Below, piece after piece: positions 1 to 8,822 of a stretch of DNA of 35,154 nt. Below the pieces are notes generated by a model. That model was not told the DNA's origin. It made no database searches and saw only the letters and a list, made by a program, of their open reading frames with translations. The translations under genes were made by a program, and so were the position numbers. Source of the DNA: Clostridiales bacterium. GTDB taxonomy: Bacteria; Bacillota; Clostridia; Christensenellales; Borkfalkiaceae. Within the stretch, counting starts at the first letter, position 1. Every line of letters starts with the position of its first letter. The DNA is taken from NCBI GenBank assembly GCA_015055805.1, contig SVHN01000014.1, forward strand, positions 1-35,154, in the 5' to 3' direction.

Positions 1-137
1 ATAAGAACGGTAGCAAAAACGACGTTGTCCGTCCAGCGTATAGCGGATATTGCCGTGTTCCAAGTAAGAATAATAGTCGTTCCACCGAGAATAAAGGTAA
101 GAATAGAGAAAAAGATTATTAAAAAATGCTTGACAAT
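1..137 (-). other. possible start of a minus-strand membrane protein (partial, doubtful)
   Basis: The minus strand is open from about 137 to the window edge and would encode a strongly hydrophobic stretch (residues like HFLIIFFSILTFIL) followed by a more polar segment, as at the start of a membrane protein. There is no ATG, GTG or TTG in frame at its upstream end, only ATT, and no ribosome site. The plus strand is also open over the same bases up to a stop near 150. I cannot tell which, if either, is coding. Confidence 0.2.
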
Positions 138-161
138 AAATCGTAAATGATTTAATATAAT
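130..161 (+). promoter_or_regulatory. probable sigma-A promoter for the pot leader RNA
   Basis: A perfect TTGACA at 130-135 is followed by a TATAAT at 156-161 (spacer 20) or an overlapping TAATAT at 153-158 (spacer 17). The DNA around it is AT-rich. It would start a transcript near 165, giving a leader of about 350 nt before potA. The less than ideal spacing with the best -10 lowers certainty. Confidence 0.45.
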
Positions 162-445
162 AATCGGAACGAATCTAAGAAAAAAACAGAGTCTTTCCGA
201 GCGAATACGGACCACTCGATATCGAGTTAAGGCCAGACGGACAGCCGGGTCCACAGCCGATTGGCGGTTTACCGCTTTATTGATTGAACTAGTAAAGTTC
301 AAAGTTTATAAGTTGGTTACTTTATAACCGATAATGCGTTTTTCGCAGACTTGTGAAACGGTCAATAAAGAGTAGTAAAAGTATTGTTGCTATATAGACT
401 CTGATTACCAATATTATGCCCTATGTGAATACGATATTAGGCTTT

Positions 446-451
446 TATAAT
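446..451 (+). promoter_or_regulatory. TATAAT hexamer, possible second potA promoter
   Basis: A perfect TATAAT lies just before the terminator-like hairpin at 466-488. No convincing -35 hexamer sits 16 to 18 bases upstream, so it is either a weak promoter or chance in AT-rich DNA. Confidence 0.2.
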
Positions 452-465
452 AGGGCGGAAGTAAA

Positions 466-496
466 GCAAGCTGCATTTATGCGCTTGCATTTTTTG
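466..496 (+). terminator. terminator or attenuator before potA
   Basis: GCAAGC at 466-471 pairs with GCTTGC at 483-488, with an inner GCA/TGC extension and a TTTA loop, followed directly by ATTTTTTG. This is a compact intrinsic terminator ending about 20 bases before the potA start codon. Placed between a leader and the operon, it could act as an attenuator rather than only ending an upstream RNA. Confidence 0.6.
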
Positions 497-516
497 TTTT
501 ATTAGGAGAGTGTTAA

Positions 517-2034
517 ATGGAAAACCAAAGAAAACCTGAAAAAATAATCGAGATAAACAATCTATACCGTGAGTTCGAAGACGGCACGGTTGCAGTCGAC
601 AACATAAGCTTTTACGTCAGGAAAGGCGAATTTATAACCTTTTTAGGTCCGTCGGGTTGTGGAAAGACAACCACGCTTCGCATGATAGCAGGCTTTGATA
701 AACCCACTCGCGGAACAATTCTGCTTAACGGCCAAGACATTACCGACGTCGCGCCGAATAAGCGTCCTATAAACACGGTTTTCCAGCGTTACGCGCTCTT
801 TCCACACCTTAACGTATACGACAATATTGCATACGGCTTAAAGCTTAAAAAAGTCAAGGTTACCTATGAAGATAAAGACAAAAACACCTTTACCAAGGTT
901 ACCAAACTTTCAAAGGCAGAAATAGCAAGCAAGGTAGAAAAGGCACTCAAAATGGTTGACCTTGAAGGCTTTGAAAAACGTAGCGTTTCCACCCTTTCAG
1001 GCGGTCAGCAGCAAAGGGTTGCTATCGCAAGAGCAATAGTCAACGAACCTAAAATCCTTCTTCTTGACGAACCGCTCGGCGCGCTTGACCTTAAAATGAG
1101 AAAGGATATGCAGCTAGAGCTTAAAGAAATGCACAAAAAACTAGGCATAACCTTTATTTACGTTACACACGACCAAGAAGAAGCCCTCACTATGAGTGAT
1201 ACAATAGTCGTTATGAACGACGGCGTTATTCAGCAAATAGGTACGCCAACAGATATTTATAACGAGCCTAAAAACTCTTTCGTTGCCGACTTTATCGGTG
1301 AAAGTAACATTTTCAGCGGCACAATCGTTGGGGATAGAAAGGTAAGATTTATCGGTCATAACTTCGACTGTGTGGACGACTTTAAGAAGAACGAAAAAGT
1401 TGACGTAGTAGTTCGTCCCGAAGACGTAACATTGCTTGACGCAGGCAAAGGTCAGGTTGACGGCAAGATAATAAACTCAATATTTAAGGGCGTTCATTAC
1501 GAAATGGTAATGAAAGTCGGCAAAGCGGAAATCGTTATTCAAGACACCCACGAAAGAAAGGTCGGGGATATGGTAAGTTTAAAGATAGAGCCTAACGATA
1601 TCCACATAATGGAAAAAGAGTTTTCGTCTAATAAATACGACGGCTATATCACTAAAAAGAATACCGTGTGCTTTGGTGACGGTGAGTTTGAGTGCGACGT
1701 AACCCAGCTTTACCCTGGGTCTTTCCTTGACGAAGAGGGCTATTTAATAACTGCGGACGGGGATAGGCTAGACCTTACCGACGTAGAAGTTGACGTCGAA
1801 GTAGGATTAAAGGATATAGAGATATCCGACGACGAGAACGCAGGCGGAGCGATAGGAAATATCGTGTCAATGATCTATAAGGTAGACCACTATCAGTTGA
1901 TAGTTCGTACTGATGAGAACGAAGAAGACTTCGTGTTTGATACCGAAGATACTTGGAACGAAAACGATAGAGTAAGCGTAATCATACCCAAAGACAAAAT
2001 AAAACTTTCCTTAAAGCAGGAGATTAAGAGATGA
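517..2034 (+). CDS. potA: spermidine/putrescine ABC transporter ATP-binding protein PotA
   Basis: Cytoplasmic ATPase that powers polyamine import through PotB and PotC. The nucleotide-binding domain has Walker [10 protein letters not shown] (residues 44-52), Q-loop Q90, signature LSGGQQQR (160-167), Walker B ILLLDEP (180-186) and the switch H218. At 505 residues it is well above the usual 350-380. Two things explain the extra length: an insert around 112-133, and two TOBE-like units in the C-terminal half (about 300-365 and 445-500) where most PotA have one. The start ATG has AGGAG at 7 bases. The stop overlaps the potB start (ATGA), so the two are translationally coupled. Polyamine specificity is inferred from the PotABCD set; related substrates are possible. 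Confidence 0.95.
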   Translation: MENQRKPEKIIEINNLYREFEDGTVAVDNISFYVRKGEFITFLGPSGCGKTTTLRMIAGFDKPTRGTILLNGQDITDVAPNKRPINTVFQRYALFPHLNVYDNIAYGLKLKKVKVTYEDKDKNTFTKVTKLSKAEIASKVEKALKMVDLEGFEKRSVSTLSGGQQQRVAIARAIVNEPKILLLDEPLGALDLKMRKDMQLELKEMHKKLGITFIYVTHDQEEALTMSDTIVVMNDGVIQQIGTPTDIYNEPKNSFVADFIGESNIFSGTIVGDRKVRFIGHNFDCVDDFKKNEKVDVVVRPEDVTLLDAGKGQVDGKIINSIFKGVHYEMVMKVGKAEIVIQDTHERKVGDMVSLKIEPNDIHIMEKEFSSNKYDGYITKKNTVCFGDGEFECDVTQLYPGSFLDEEGYLITADGDRLDLTDVEVDVEVGLKDIEISDDENAGGAIGNIVSMIYKVDHYQLIVRTDENEEDFVFDTEDTWNENDRVSVIIPKDKIKLSLKQEIKR

Positions 2035-2876
2035 CCAAAGAAATAACGCCGCATGAAGTAGCGGCAGGGGGAGCAAACCGCAAGTTTAAGTTTGCCTTTT
2101 CTAGAAAACAACTGTGCATACCTTACGGTCTATTTCTAGCCATGTTCGTGGTGTTACCGCTTCTGCTGATAGTGTTCCACTCGTTTACGGACAAAAACGG
2201 CGGTTTTTCGGTTGACAATTTCGTAAGGTTTTTCACAAGTTCGACCACTTTAACAACGTTAATAATAAGCGTCTTAATAGGCTTTGCAACGACACTTATA
2301 TGTATAATCATAGCGTATCCAGTAGCGTATATACTAGCAAGAAGTAATCTAAACAAAGGCGGAACGCTATTAATGCTGTTCATAATGCCTATGTGGATAA
2401 ACTTCGTACTTCGCGCAATGGCAATGAAAGACTTATTGACGCTTATCGGCGTGTTTGGGTTTAATAACTACGTCAACGTTATAATCGGTATGGTCTACGA
2501 CTATCTGCCGTTTATGATACTGCCCATTTATACGGTACTTATTAAAATGGACAAGAGTTTAATAGAGGCAAGTTTGGACTTAGGCGCAAGCCCGTTTAGA
2601 ACTTTCACAAGGATAACCTTTCCGCTTTCAGTATCGGGAATTGCTAGTGGCGCAACCATGGTATTTATGCCGACTATGACTTGTTACGTCATATCCGATA
2701 CGTTTGGTAACGGACTAATAACCATCATAGGTAAACTTATTGACGAGCAGTTTACAACCTTCCAAAACTGGAATTTAGGCTCGGCTATGGCACTTGTGCT
2801 TTTGGTAATAATGCTAGTATCCATGTGGGTAACAGGCGGATTTAAGAGTGACGACGTAAGGGGGACTAATCTGTAA
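2031..2876 (+). CDS. potB: spermidine/putrescine ABC transporter permease PotB
   Basis: Inner-membrane permease of the polyamine importer, pairing with PotC to form the channel. The 281-residue protein has about six hydrophobic segments after a charged N-terminal tail of roughly 28 residues. The cytoplasmic EAA loop that docks on PotA is visible as [14 protein letters not shown] near residues 184-197. Length fits the family. The start codon overlaps the potA stop by four bases and its own stop shares one base with the potC start, so expression depends on translation of the upstream genes. Confidence 0.93.
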   Translation: MTKEITPHEVAAGGANRKFKFAFSRKQLCIPYGLFLAMFVVLPLLLIVFHSFTDKNGGFSVDNFVRFFTSSTTLTTLIISVLIGFATTLICIIIAYPVAYILARSNLNKGGTLLMLFIMPMWINFVLRAMAMKDLLTLIGVFGFNNYVNVIIGMVYDYLPFMILPIYTVLIKMDKSLIEASLDLGASPFRTFTRITFPLSVSGIASGATMVFMPTMTCYVISDTFGNGLITIIGKLIDEQFTTFQNWNLGSAMALVLLVIMLVSMWVTGGFKSDDVRGTNL

Positions 2877-3676
2877 TGAAAAAGTTTATCCAAGTATTTT
2901 ACGTTGCATTGATACTCTTATTTATTTACGCGCCCATATTCACGCTAGTTCTGTATAGTTTTGTAGATACGCCGATAGTTAGCATACAAGAGGCGTTAAG
3001 GATAGGTTTTTCCTTTGAACTCTATAAAAAACTGTTTAACGACGCCGCACTAATGACTATCGTTTGGGATACCTTATTTTTAGCGTTCTTGGCGGCGGTG
3101 CTTGCAACCGTGCTCGGAACTATCGGCGCAATAGGCATATATTATAGCAGAGGTAAACTTGGTAAAAGCGTTTCAGCCGCATCGAGAATACCCGTAATAA
3201 ACGCGGAAATAGTAACGGCTGTTGCGTTAGTTTTATTGTTTGCCGCAATCTTTACCGAATCGCGTTCGTACTTTGCAATGGTGATAGGGCACTTGGTAAT
3301 AACCACGCCTTTCGTAGTGCTGTCGGTTATGCCAAAATTAAAGCAGATGGACCCCAACCTTTACGAGGCGGCGTTAGATCTTGGCGCGTCGCCAGCAAAA
3401 GCGTTGTTTAGCGTGGTATTACCTGAGATTTTACCGGGCGTTTTAAGCGGATTTATGTTGTCGATAACCTTGTCGCTGGACGATTATATTATATCGGCAT
3501 ACACTAAACCGGCTGGTTTTGATACGATATCGACCTACGTTTACGGCGCAATGGCTAAATCAAACGCAAATTCGTCCTTACCTGCACTACGCGCGCTTTC
3601 GGCAATAATATTCGTAGTTATAATATTAGTGGTAGTTGCAAAGAACGTATACACTAGAAAAAAGGAGGCGAAGTAG
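2876..3676 (+). CDS. potC: spermidine/putrescine ABC transporter permease PotC
   Basis: Second membrane permease of the polyamine importer. The protein has 266 residues, about six membrane segments and an EAA loop (EAALDLGASPAKALF) in the second half, the contact site for the ATPase. It begins [20 protein letters not shown], a normal PotC-type first helix. TAATG joins the potB stop to this start, the tightest possible coupling. The last codons contain the AAGGAGG ribosome site for potD. Confidence 0.93.
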   Translation: MKKFIQVFYVALILLFIYAPIFTLVLYSFVDTPIVSIQEALRIGFSFELYKKLFNDAALMTIVWDTLFLAFLAAVLATVLGTIGAIGIYYSRGKLGKSVSAASRIPVINAEIVTAVALVLLFAAIFTESRSYFAMVIGHLVITTPFVVLSVMPKLKQMDPNLYEAALDLGASPAKALFSVVLPEILPGVLSGFMLSITLSLDDYIISAYTKPAGFDTISTYVYGAMAKSNANSSLPALRALSAIIFVVIILVVVAKNVYTRKKEAK

Positions 3677-3677
3677 T

Positions 3678-5183
3678 ATGAAGAAATTTGTATCAATCGC
3701 CTTGGCGTTTTTGCTTTCTTTGTCTTGTTGTTCGTTGTTTGGTTGCGCTAATAACAAAGAAGACGTGGCGGTGCTTAGGGTTTGCAACTGTGAAGACTAT
3801 ATTGACGAAGACCTGTTGCAAGAATTTACCGACGAAACGGGGATAGAGGTTGAATACTCAACTTACGGTACCAACGAAAACCTTTATAACGAACTAGTAA
3901 TAAATCCTAACAGTTACGACTTGGTCGTTCCGTCAGAGTATATGATAGAAAAACTCGCGGAAGAAGGCAGAATACAAAAACTTAACTTTGACGAAATTGC
4001 AGGATATAAAGAAAACTTGTCGCCCTTTATTACCGAAAGACTTGACGGATTAAAGGTCAAGAGCGGCGAATATCAAGGCTCGTCCCTTTCCGAGTTCATG
4101 GTCGGATATATGTGGGGAACAATGGGCTGGGTGTACAACACCGAATTTGTATCTAAAGAAGAAGTATCGTCTTGGGACGGAGTATTTTCTAATCCTGAAC
4201 TGAGTAAAAAGATAACCATAAAAGACGCGGTAAGAGATTCCTATATAGTCGGTCTTGCAATGGTGTATAAAGATAGGTTAGAACAGGCAAAAGACAACGC
4301 CGAGATTACCCAAATACTCAACAGTATAGACCAAGAATCTATTGATAAAGTCGGCGAAAAACTCAACTCTATAAAATCAATGCTTTACGGCTTTGAAGTA
4401 GATAGCGGAAAGAACGACATAGTTTTAGGCAACATAAACGCATACGTTGCTTGGAGCGGTGACGCCGCTTACGCCATAGACGTAGCGTCAGGCGAAGTCG
4501 AAGACGACGACGGAACTTTCGTAGAAAACACCAGAGATTTAAGTTACAGTATTCCCGAAGAAGGCAGTAATATTTGGTTTGACGGTTTTGTAATGCCGTC
4601 TGGCAGCACTAATCACGACGCAGTAAATAAGTTCCTAGAATTTATATCTAGACCTGAGAGCGTGTATAGAAACATGAACTATACGGGTTATACGGGCATG
4701 GTTGCAGGCGGAGAGTTTACGATGGAAGACGAGAACGGCGAAGAGTATCAAACGGATATCTTTAACGAAGTAGTTCTCGGCTGGTTTGACGAGTCGGAAG
4801 ACTTAGAAGACGGCGAAGGAGTAACAGTTGACCTTTCATACTTTTTCGGTGACGGCGATTATGACGTAATCGTTTCCGAAGAGGGATACGGTAGACTTAT
4901 AGCGCAATACCCCACGGCGGAAATAGTTGAAAGATGTGCAATAATGAGCAACTTTTCTAGCGAAACGCTTATGGATATAAACGACATGTGGGAAGGCGTA
5001 AAAGGCGAAACTTTCCCGACTTGGCTCATAATTCTCGTTGCGGTAATCGTAGTACTTCTAATGGTAGCCGTCGTTCTTTTAAGGAACAAAGAGAAATTCC
5101 CGTGGCTAAAAATTCCCGAACGCAAGACTACTTACGCCGAGCGCAAAGGATTAAAAATATTAAAGGTAGAAGAAATAGAATAA
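3678..5183 (+). CDS. potD: spermidine/putrescine-binding lipoprotein PotD with a C-terminal membrane anchor
   Basis: Extracellular polyamine-binding protein that delivers substrate to PotBC. I place the start at 3678 because AAGGAGG (3661-3667) sits just upstream and the product then opens with a signal peptide (MKKF, hydrophobic core) and lipobox LFGC with the lipidated Cys at residue 23. An earlier in-frame ATG at 3636 would only add charged residues inside potC. At 501 residues it is much longer than the usual 340-370. Part of the excess is a C-terminal hydrophobic helix at about 448-468, followed by a basic tail of some 33 residues, so the protein appears held in the membrane at both ends. 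Start assignment is firm; the second anchor is clear from sequence, its role is not. Confidence 0.9.
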   Translation: MKKFVSIALAFLLSLSCCSLFGCANNKEDVAVLRVCNCEDYIDEDLLQEFTDETGIEVEYSTYGTNENLYNELVINPNSYDLVVPSEYMIEKLAEEGRIQKLNFDEIAGYKENLSPFITERLDGLKVKSGEYQGSSLSEFMVGYMWGTMGWVYNTEFVSKEEVSSWDGVFSNPELSKKITIKDAVRDSYIVGLAMVYKDRLEQAKDNAEITQILNSIDQESIDKVGEKLNSIKSMLYGFEVDSGKNDIVLGNINAYVAWSGDAAYAIDVASGEVEDDDGTFVENTRDLSYSIPEEGSNIWFDGFVMPSGSTNHDAVNKFLEFISRPESVYRNMNYTGYTGMVAGGEFTMEDENGEEYQTDIFNEVVLGWFDESEDLEDGEGVTVDLSYFFGDGDYDVIVSEEGYGRLIAQYPTAEIVERCAIMSNFSSETLMDINDMWEGVKGETFPTWLIILVAVIVVLLMVAVVLLRNKEKFPWLKIPERKTTYAERKGLKILKVEEIE

Positions 5184-5187
5184 TAGT

Positions 5188-5961
5188 ATGGAAAATTTAA
5201 GAAACAAAAAGTGTTTTATCTGCGATATGGACGGCGTTATCTATCACGGAAACCGCCTAATACCAAGGGTTAAAGAGTTTGTCGAGTGGCTAGAAAATAA
5301 CGGAAAGAACTATCTTTTTTTGACAAATAGTTCCGAACGTTCACCGAGAGAACTTGCGCAAAAACTAGCAAGAATGGGACTAAGTGTCGGCGAAGAACAT
5401 TTTTATACTAGCGCGCTAGCGACGGCGTCGTACTTAAAAAGTCAATGTCCTTTCGGCTCGGTTTACGTTATAGGTGAACCGGGGCTGACTAACGCATTGT
5501 ACGAAGCAGGCTTTTCAATGAACGATATAAACCCCGATTACGTCGTATTTGGTGAAACTAGATCTCTCAATTACGAGAAGATAGAAAAGGCGGTAAAACT
5601 CGTTCAGAACGGCGCAAAACTTATCGGTACTAACAGCGACTTAACCGCAAGGGTAGAAAGTGGAATTATTCCAGCGACTAGAGCACTTATCGCGCCGATT
5701 GAAATGACGACGGGAAAGAGCGCGTATTACGTCGGGAAACCCAACCCCTTAATGATGCGCCACGCCCTTAAAAAACTCGATTGTCATAGAATTGACGCTG
5801 CGATAATAGGTGACCGTATGGATACGGATATTATTGCAGGGATAGAGAGCGAACTCGATACCGTATTAGTTTTAACTGGCGTAACGTCAAGAGAAGATTT
5901 GAAGAACTTTTCGTACGCGCCAAAATACGTTTTAAACGACGTCGGCGATATTTTACCATAA
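5188..5961 (+). CDS. HAD-IIA family phosphatase (NagD-like)
   Basis: Probable Mg2+-dependent phosphatase acting on a small phosphorylated metabolite in the cytoplasm. HAD motif I is DMDGVIYHG with nucleophile D13 and acid D15, motif II is LTNSS (T46), motif III includes K184 in YVGKPNP, and motif IV is GDRMDTD (208-214). The 257-residue length and the cap between motifs II and III fit the NagD/4-nitrophenylphosphatase subgroup. It begins four bases after the potD stop and ends at a terminator, so it is the last gene of the pot operon. Its substrate cannot be read from sequence, and the link to polyamine uptake is only by position. Confidence 0.85.
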   Translation: MENLRNKKCFICDMDGVIYHGNRLIPRVKEFVEWLENNGKNYLFLTNSSERSPRELAQKLARMGLSVGEEHFYTSALATASYLKSQCPFGSVYVIGEPGLTNALYEAGFSMNDINPDYVVFGETRSLNYEKIEKAVKLVQNGAKLIGTNSDLTARVESGIIPATRALIAPIEMTTGKSAYYVGKPNPLMMRHALKKLDCHRIDAAIIGDRMDTDIIAGIESELDTVLVLTGVTSREDLKNFSYAPKYVLNDVGDILP

Positions 5962-5965
5962 ACAA

Positions 5966-5996
5966 AAACCCGAGCGACTGCTCGGGTTTAACTTTT
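5966..5996. terminator. bidirectional terminator between the pot operon and the minus-strand operon
   Basis: A perfect 10-bp stem (5966-5975 with 5980-5989, loop GACT) has A-rich DNA on its left and T-rich DNA on its right, so it can stop transcription from both sides. It separates two convergent operons with almost no spare bases. Confidence 0.9.
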
Positions 5997-6853
5997 TAAT
6001 AATCCCATTTGGGGATATACTCTTCACTTGCACTATCTTGCGCTTGATAAAACATATTGTCTATCCCTAAGGACATTGCGTAATCAATTACCGAATCGTA
6101 TTCGCGAGCGGTAATTTTTCTTTTTAATTCGGGAAAAGCGTCAATTTCACCAAACGGCGTGTATTGACTCATAACGTTTATGTATGAACTGCCTTTAACG
6201 CCCTGATACCAGTCGAGAATTTTTTTGCTGTCCGAAACGCCTTGCGGAAGAACTAAATGACGAACTATAACGCCTTGTTTCATCAATCCGTTTTGGTCAA
6301 AGACGGTGGGTTTAGATTTAATCATAAACTCAATGGCAGAACTTGCAATTTCAAAATAATTTTCCTTGCCCGTGTACCGCTTGGAAAGGGTGGGGGAAAA
6401 GAATTTTATGTCGGGCAGATATACGTCTACGTATTCGTTCATCTTTTCTAGAATATCTTTATTTTCGTATCCGTGAGTGTTGTACACTACAGGAATAGAC
6501 GGACGGTATATCTTAAACGCATCTATTATTTTATTGGAATAGTGGGTGGGGTTTACAAGATTAATATTGTGCGCACCATTTTCTTCAAGTTGCTTAAATA
6601 TATCTGCAAGTTCGTTTGTAGAGATAACCTTTCCGCGTAAATTCCTTGACAGTTCGTAGTTTTGACAGAACACGCATTTTAGTGAACAACCGCAAAAAAA
6701 CACCGTTCCCGACCCGCGTTTTCCGCTTATAGGCGGTTCTTCGTATGGGTGCAGATAGTATTTAGCGATACGGATAGAGTTATCCGTACCGCATAATCCT
6801 ACGTTGCTATCTTTATTAATTTTACAACCGTTGGGGCAGAGTGAACACTTCAT
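5996..6853 (-). CDS. radical SAM protein related to pyruvate formate-lyase activating enzymes (PflX/COG1313 type)
   Basis: Iron-sulfur enzyme expected to cleave S-adenosylmethionine reductively. The cluster motif is CSLKCVFC with C56, C60 and C63. A Cys-rich N-terminus (C3, C6, C10, C21) may bind a further metal centre. The 285-residue size and the following GxxxT-type SAM-binding region match the uncharacterised PflX-like family, whose substrate is unknown. The ATG at 6853 follows the upstream stop by one base; a TTG at 6868 would add five residues and overlap the exporter gene. Neither has a well-spaced ribosome site, so translation is probably coupled. Cotranscribed last in the exporter operon. 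Confidence 0.82.
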   Translation of the reverse strand: MKCSLCPNGCKINKDSNVGLCGTDNSIRIAKYYLHPYEEPPISGKRGSGTVFFCGCSLKCVFCQNYELSRNLRGKVISTNELADIFKQLEENGAHNINLVNPTHYSNKIIDAFKIYRPSIPVVYNTHGYENKDILEKMNEYVDVYLPDIKFFSPTLSKRYTGKENYFEIASSAIEFMIKSKPTVFDQNGLMKQGVIVRHLVLPQGVSDSKKILDWYQGVKGSSYINVMSQYTPFGEIDAFPELKRKITAREYDSVIDYAMSLGIDNMFYQAQDSASEEYIPKWDY

Positions 6854-6854
6854 A

Positions 6855-8822
6855 TTATTCAAGTTCAAAAGCCCCTGTGTAGAGCTGATAATATTTACCG
6901 CGTTTAGCGATCAATTCTTGGTGCGAACCGCGTTCTATGATGTGACCTTGATCAAGTACCATAATGACGTCGGAATTCATAACGGTAGATAGTCTATGCG
7001 CAATTACGAATACCGTTCTGCCTTGCATAAGCCTATCAGTACCCTTTTGAACGAGAGCCTCGGTTCTCGTGTCGATAGAAGAAGTAGCTTCGTCAAGAAT
7101 CATAACAGGCGCATCCTTAACAGCCGCCCTTGCAATGGATAAAAGTTGTCTTTGACCTTGTGAAAGGTTTGCGCCGTCAGCGGTAAGCATGGTGTTGTAT
7201 CCGTCGGGTAGACGAGTTATAAAGTCGTGGGCATAAGCGAGTTTAGCCGCCTCAATACACTCTTCGTCTGTTGCCGAAAGTCTGCCGTAACGAATATTTT
7301 CCATAACCGTTCCCGTGAAAAGGTTGGTGTCTTGCAAAACTATGCCGAGCGATTTTCTGAGATCGGCTTTTTTAATCTTGTTAATGTTTATACCGTCGTA
7401 ACGGATTTTGCCGTCGGCAATATCGTAGAAACGGTTTATAAGGTTGGTAATGGTAGTTTTACCTGCGCCAGTCGCGCCTACGAAAGCAACCTTTTGACCG
7501 GGGTGCGCGTAGAGTGAAACGTTGTGCAGAACGATTTTATCTGGGACGTAACCAAAGTCTACGTCAAACATCTGTATATCGCCTTTGAGTTCGGTATAGG
7601 TGATAGTGCCGTCGGCTTTATGTGGGTGTTTCCATGCCCAATGTCCGGTGCGCTCTTCTGTTTCGGTAATAGTTCCATCTGGCGCGATATTGCAGCGAAC
7701 AAGCGTGACGTAACCGTCGTCAGATTCGGGTTCTTGATCCATAAGTTCAAATATTCTAGACGCGCCCGCTAACCCCATAACGACCGAGTTAATCTGCTGC
7801 GATACTTGGTTAATGTTGCCTGCAAACTGCTTACTTCTCGGCAAGAACGCCATAATGGTTGCAATAAAGGTCAACTGAACGCCGTCGTATAGTGGCTGAA
7901 AACCTGTTATCGTAAGGTTTTTTATGTTAAAGTACACTAATAGACCGCCGACGAAAGCAATAAGAACGTATAAGATATTGCCAAGGTTATTCATTATCGG
8001 ACCTAAGATATTAGCAAACGAATGCGCCTTTTCCGCATCGTGGAACAACTGTTCGTTTTTTTCGTCAAACGCCTTGATGGTTTCTTCTTCGTGACAGAAA
8101 ACCTTAACGACTTTCTGTCCGTGCATCATCTCTTCAATATAACCTTCTTCGGCAGCGATTGACATCTGCTGTCTAATAAAATATTTTGCGCTGTTTCCGC
8201 CAACTTTTTTGGTTACGAGGAACATAACGACGCAACCTAAGAAGATGACTAGGCTTAGCCAAATACTCGAAGTGAACATTATAATGAGCAGGGTAACGAT
8301 ACTAATAGATACCGAGAAAAGTTGGGGGATACTCTGCGAAACTAATTGACGAAGAGCGTCGGTATCGTTAGTAAACGAACTCATAATGTCGCCCGTTTTA
8401 TGCGTGTCGAAAAACCTTATGGGGTAGGACTGTAACTTGTTAAATATATTAGTTCTCATGTCGTGCAAAAATCTTTGAGTGAGAACAGCCATTAGCCTAG
8501 AATATATAAAGTTACATAATATTCCTGCCGTGTAAACGCAACCCATTGTGATAAATATGGTGACGAGTGACGACCAAACGGCGTCCATACCTTCAACTAA
8601 ACCTCTGCCTATTTCAAGGATAAGGCGTTCCAAAAAGATAGACGACGACACGCTAACAATCGCGCTGACTGTAAGACAGAAAAGTACTAACGATAAAAGT
8701 TTGCCGTTGGTCTTAAATAAAATTTTCAATAATCTTTTAAGCGTTCCTTTTTTTGCTTTGGGACGAGGTCCACGCATACCCTGACCGGGTTTACCGCCTC
8801 TCATAGGTACTGCTCTAGCCAT
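6855..8822 (-). CDS. ABC exporter, membrane-ATPase half-transporter with canonical catalytic site
   Basis: Half of a heterodimeric multidrug-type ABC exporter. A basic, Gly-rich N-terminal tail (about 30 residues) leads into a six-helix membrane domain, then a nucleotide-binding domain with Walker A GATGAGKTT, signature LSQGQRQ, Walker B VMILDEATSSID with catalytic Glu, and switch His in IAHRLST. About 60 residues before the ATPase domain are an acidic, Thr-rich insert (ERTGHWAWKHPHKADG region). The ATG at 8822 has AAAGGGGG eight bases upstream; a GTG at 8831 lies inside that ribosome site and is unlikely. The start overlaps the end of the partner gene. Substrate unknown; the BmrCD/YheHI group is the closest known type. 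Confidence 0.9.
   Translation of the reverse strand: MARAVPMRGGKPGQGMRGPRPKAKKGTLKRLLKILFKTNGKLLSLVLFCLTVSAIVSVSSSIFLERLILEIGRGLVEGMDAVWSSLVTIFITMGCVYTAGILCNFIYSRLMAVLTQRFLHDMRTNIFNKLQSYPIRFFDTHKTGDIMSSFTNDTDALRQLVSQSIPQLFSVSISIVTLLIIMFTSSIWLSLVIFLGCVVMFLVTKKVGGNSAKYFIRQQMSIAAEEGYIEEMMHGQKVVKVFCHEEETIKAFDEKNEQLFHDAEKAHSFANILGPIMNNLGNILYVLIAFVGGLLVYFNIKNLTITGFQPLYDGVQLTFIATIMAFLPRSKQFAGNINQVSQQINSVVMGLAGASRIFELMDQEPESDDGYVTLVRCNIAPDGTITETEERTGHWAWKHPHKADGTITYTELKGDIQMFDVDFGYVPDKIVLHNVSLYAHPGQKVAFVGATGAGKTTITNLINRFYDIADGKIRYDGININKIKKADLRKSLGIVLQDTNLFTGTVMENIRYGRLSATDEECIEAAKLAYAHDFITRLPDGYNTMLTADGANLSQGQRQLLSIARAAVKDAPVMILDEATSSIDTRTEALVQKGTDRLMQGRTVFVIAHRLSTVMNSDVIMVLDQGHIIERGSHQELIAKRGKYYQLYTGAFELE

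Larger units (their letters stand above)
165..497 (+). ncRNA. candidate structured leader or small RNA upstream of potA
   Basis: No reading frame of useful length exists here. The segment is locally richer in G and C than its flanks and carries a series of short perfect hairpins: 214-227 (14-bp palindrome), 239-252 (GGAC/GTCC), 264-275 (GCGG, loop TTTA), 286-300 (GAAC/GTTC), 315-329 (GGTTA/TAACC) and 335-347 (TGCG/CGCA). It lies between a promoter and a terminator-like hairpin, so it may be a free RNA of about 330 nt or a regulated leader. I compared it by eye with RNase P, tmRNA, SRP RNA and common riboswitches and recognised none of them. Confidence 0.3.

Noticed and set aside
3636-3677. 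Earlier potD start at 3636
   Set aside because: It would place 14 charged residues before the signal peptide, within potC, while AAGGAGG and ATG 3678 give a standard lipoprotein start.
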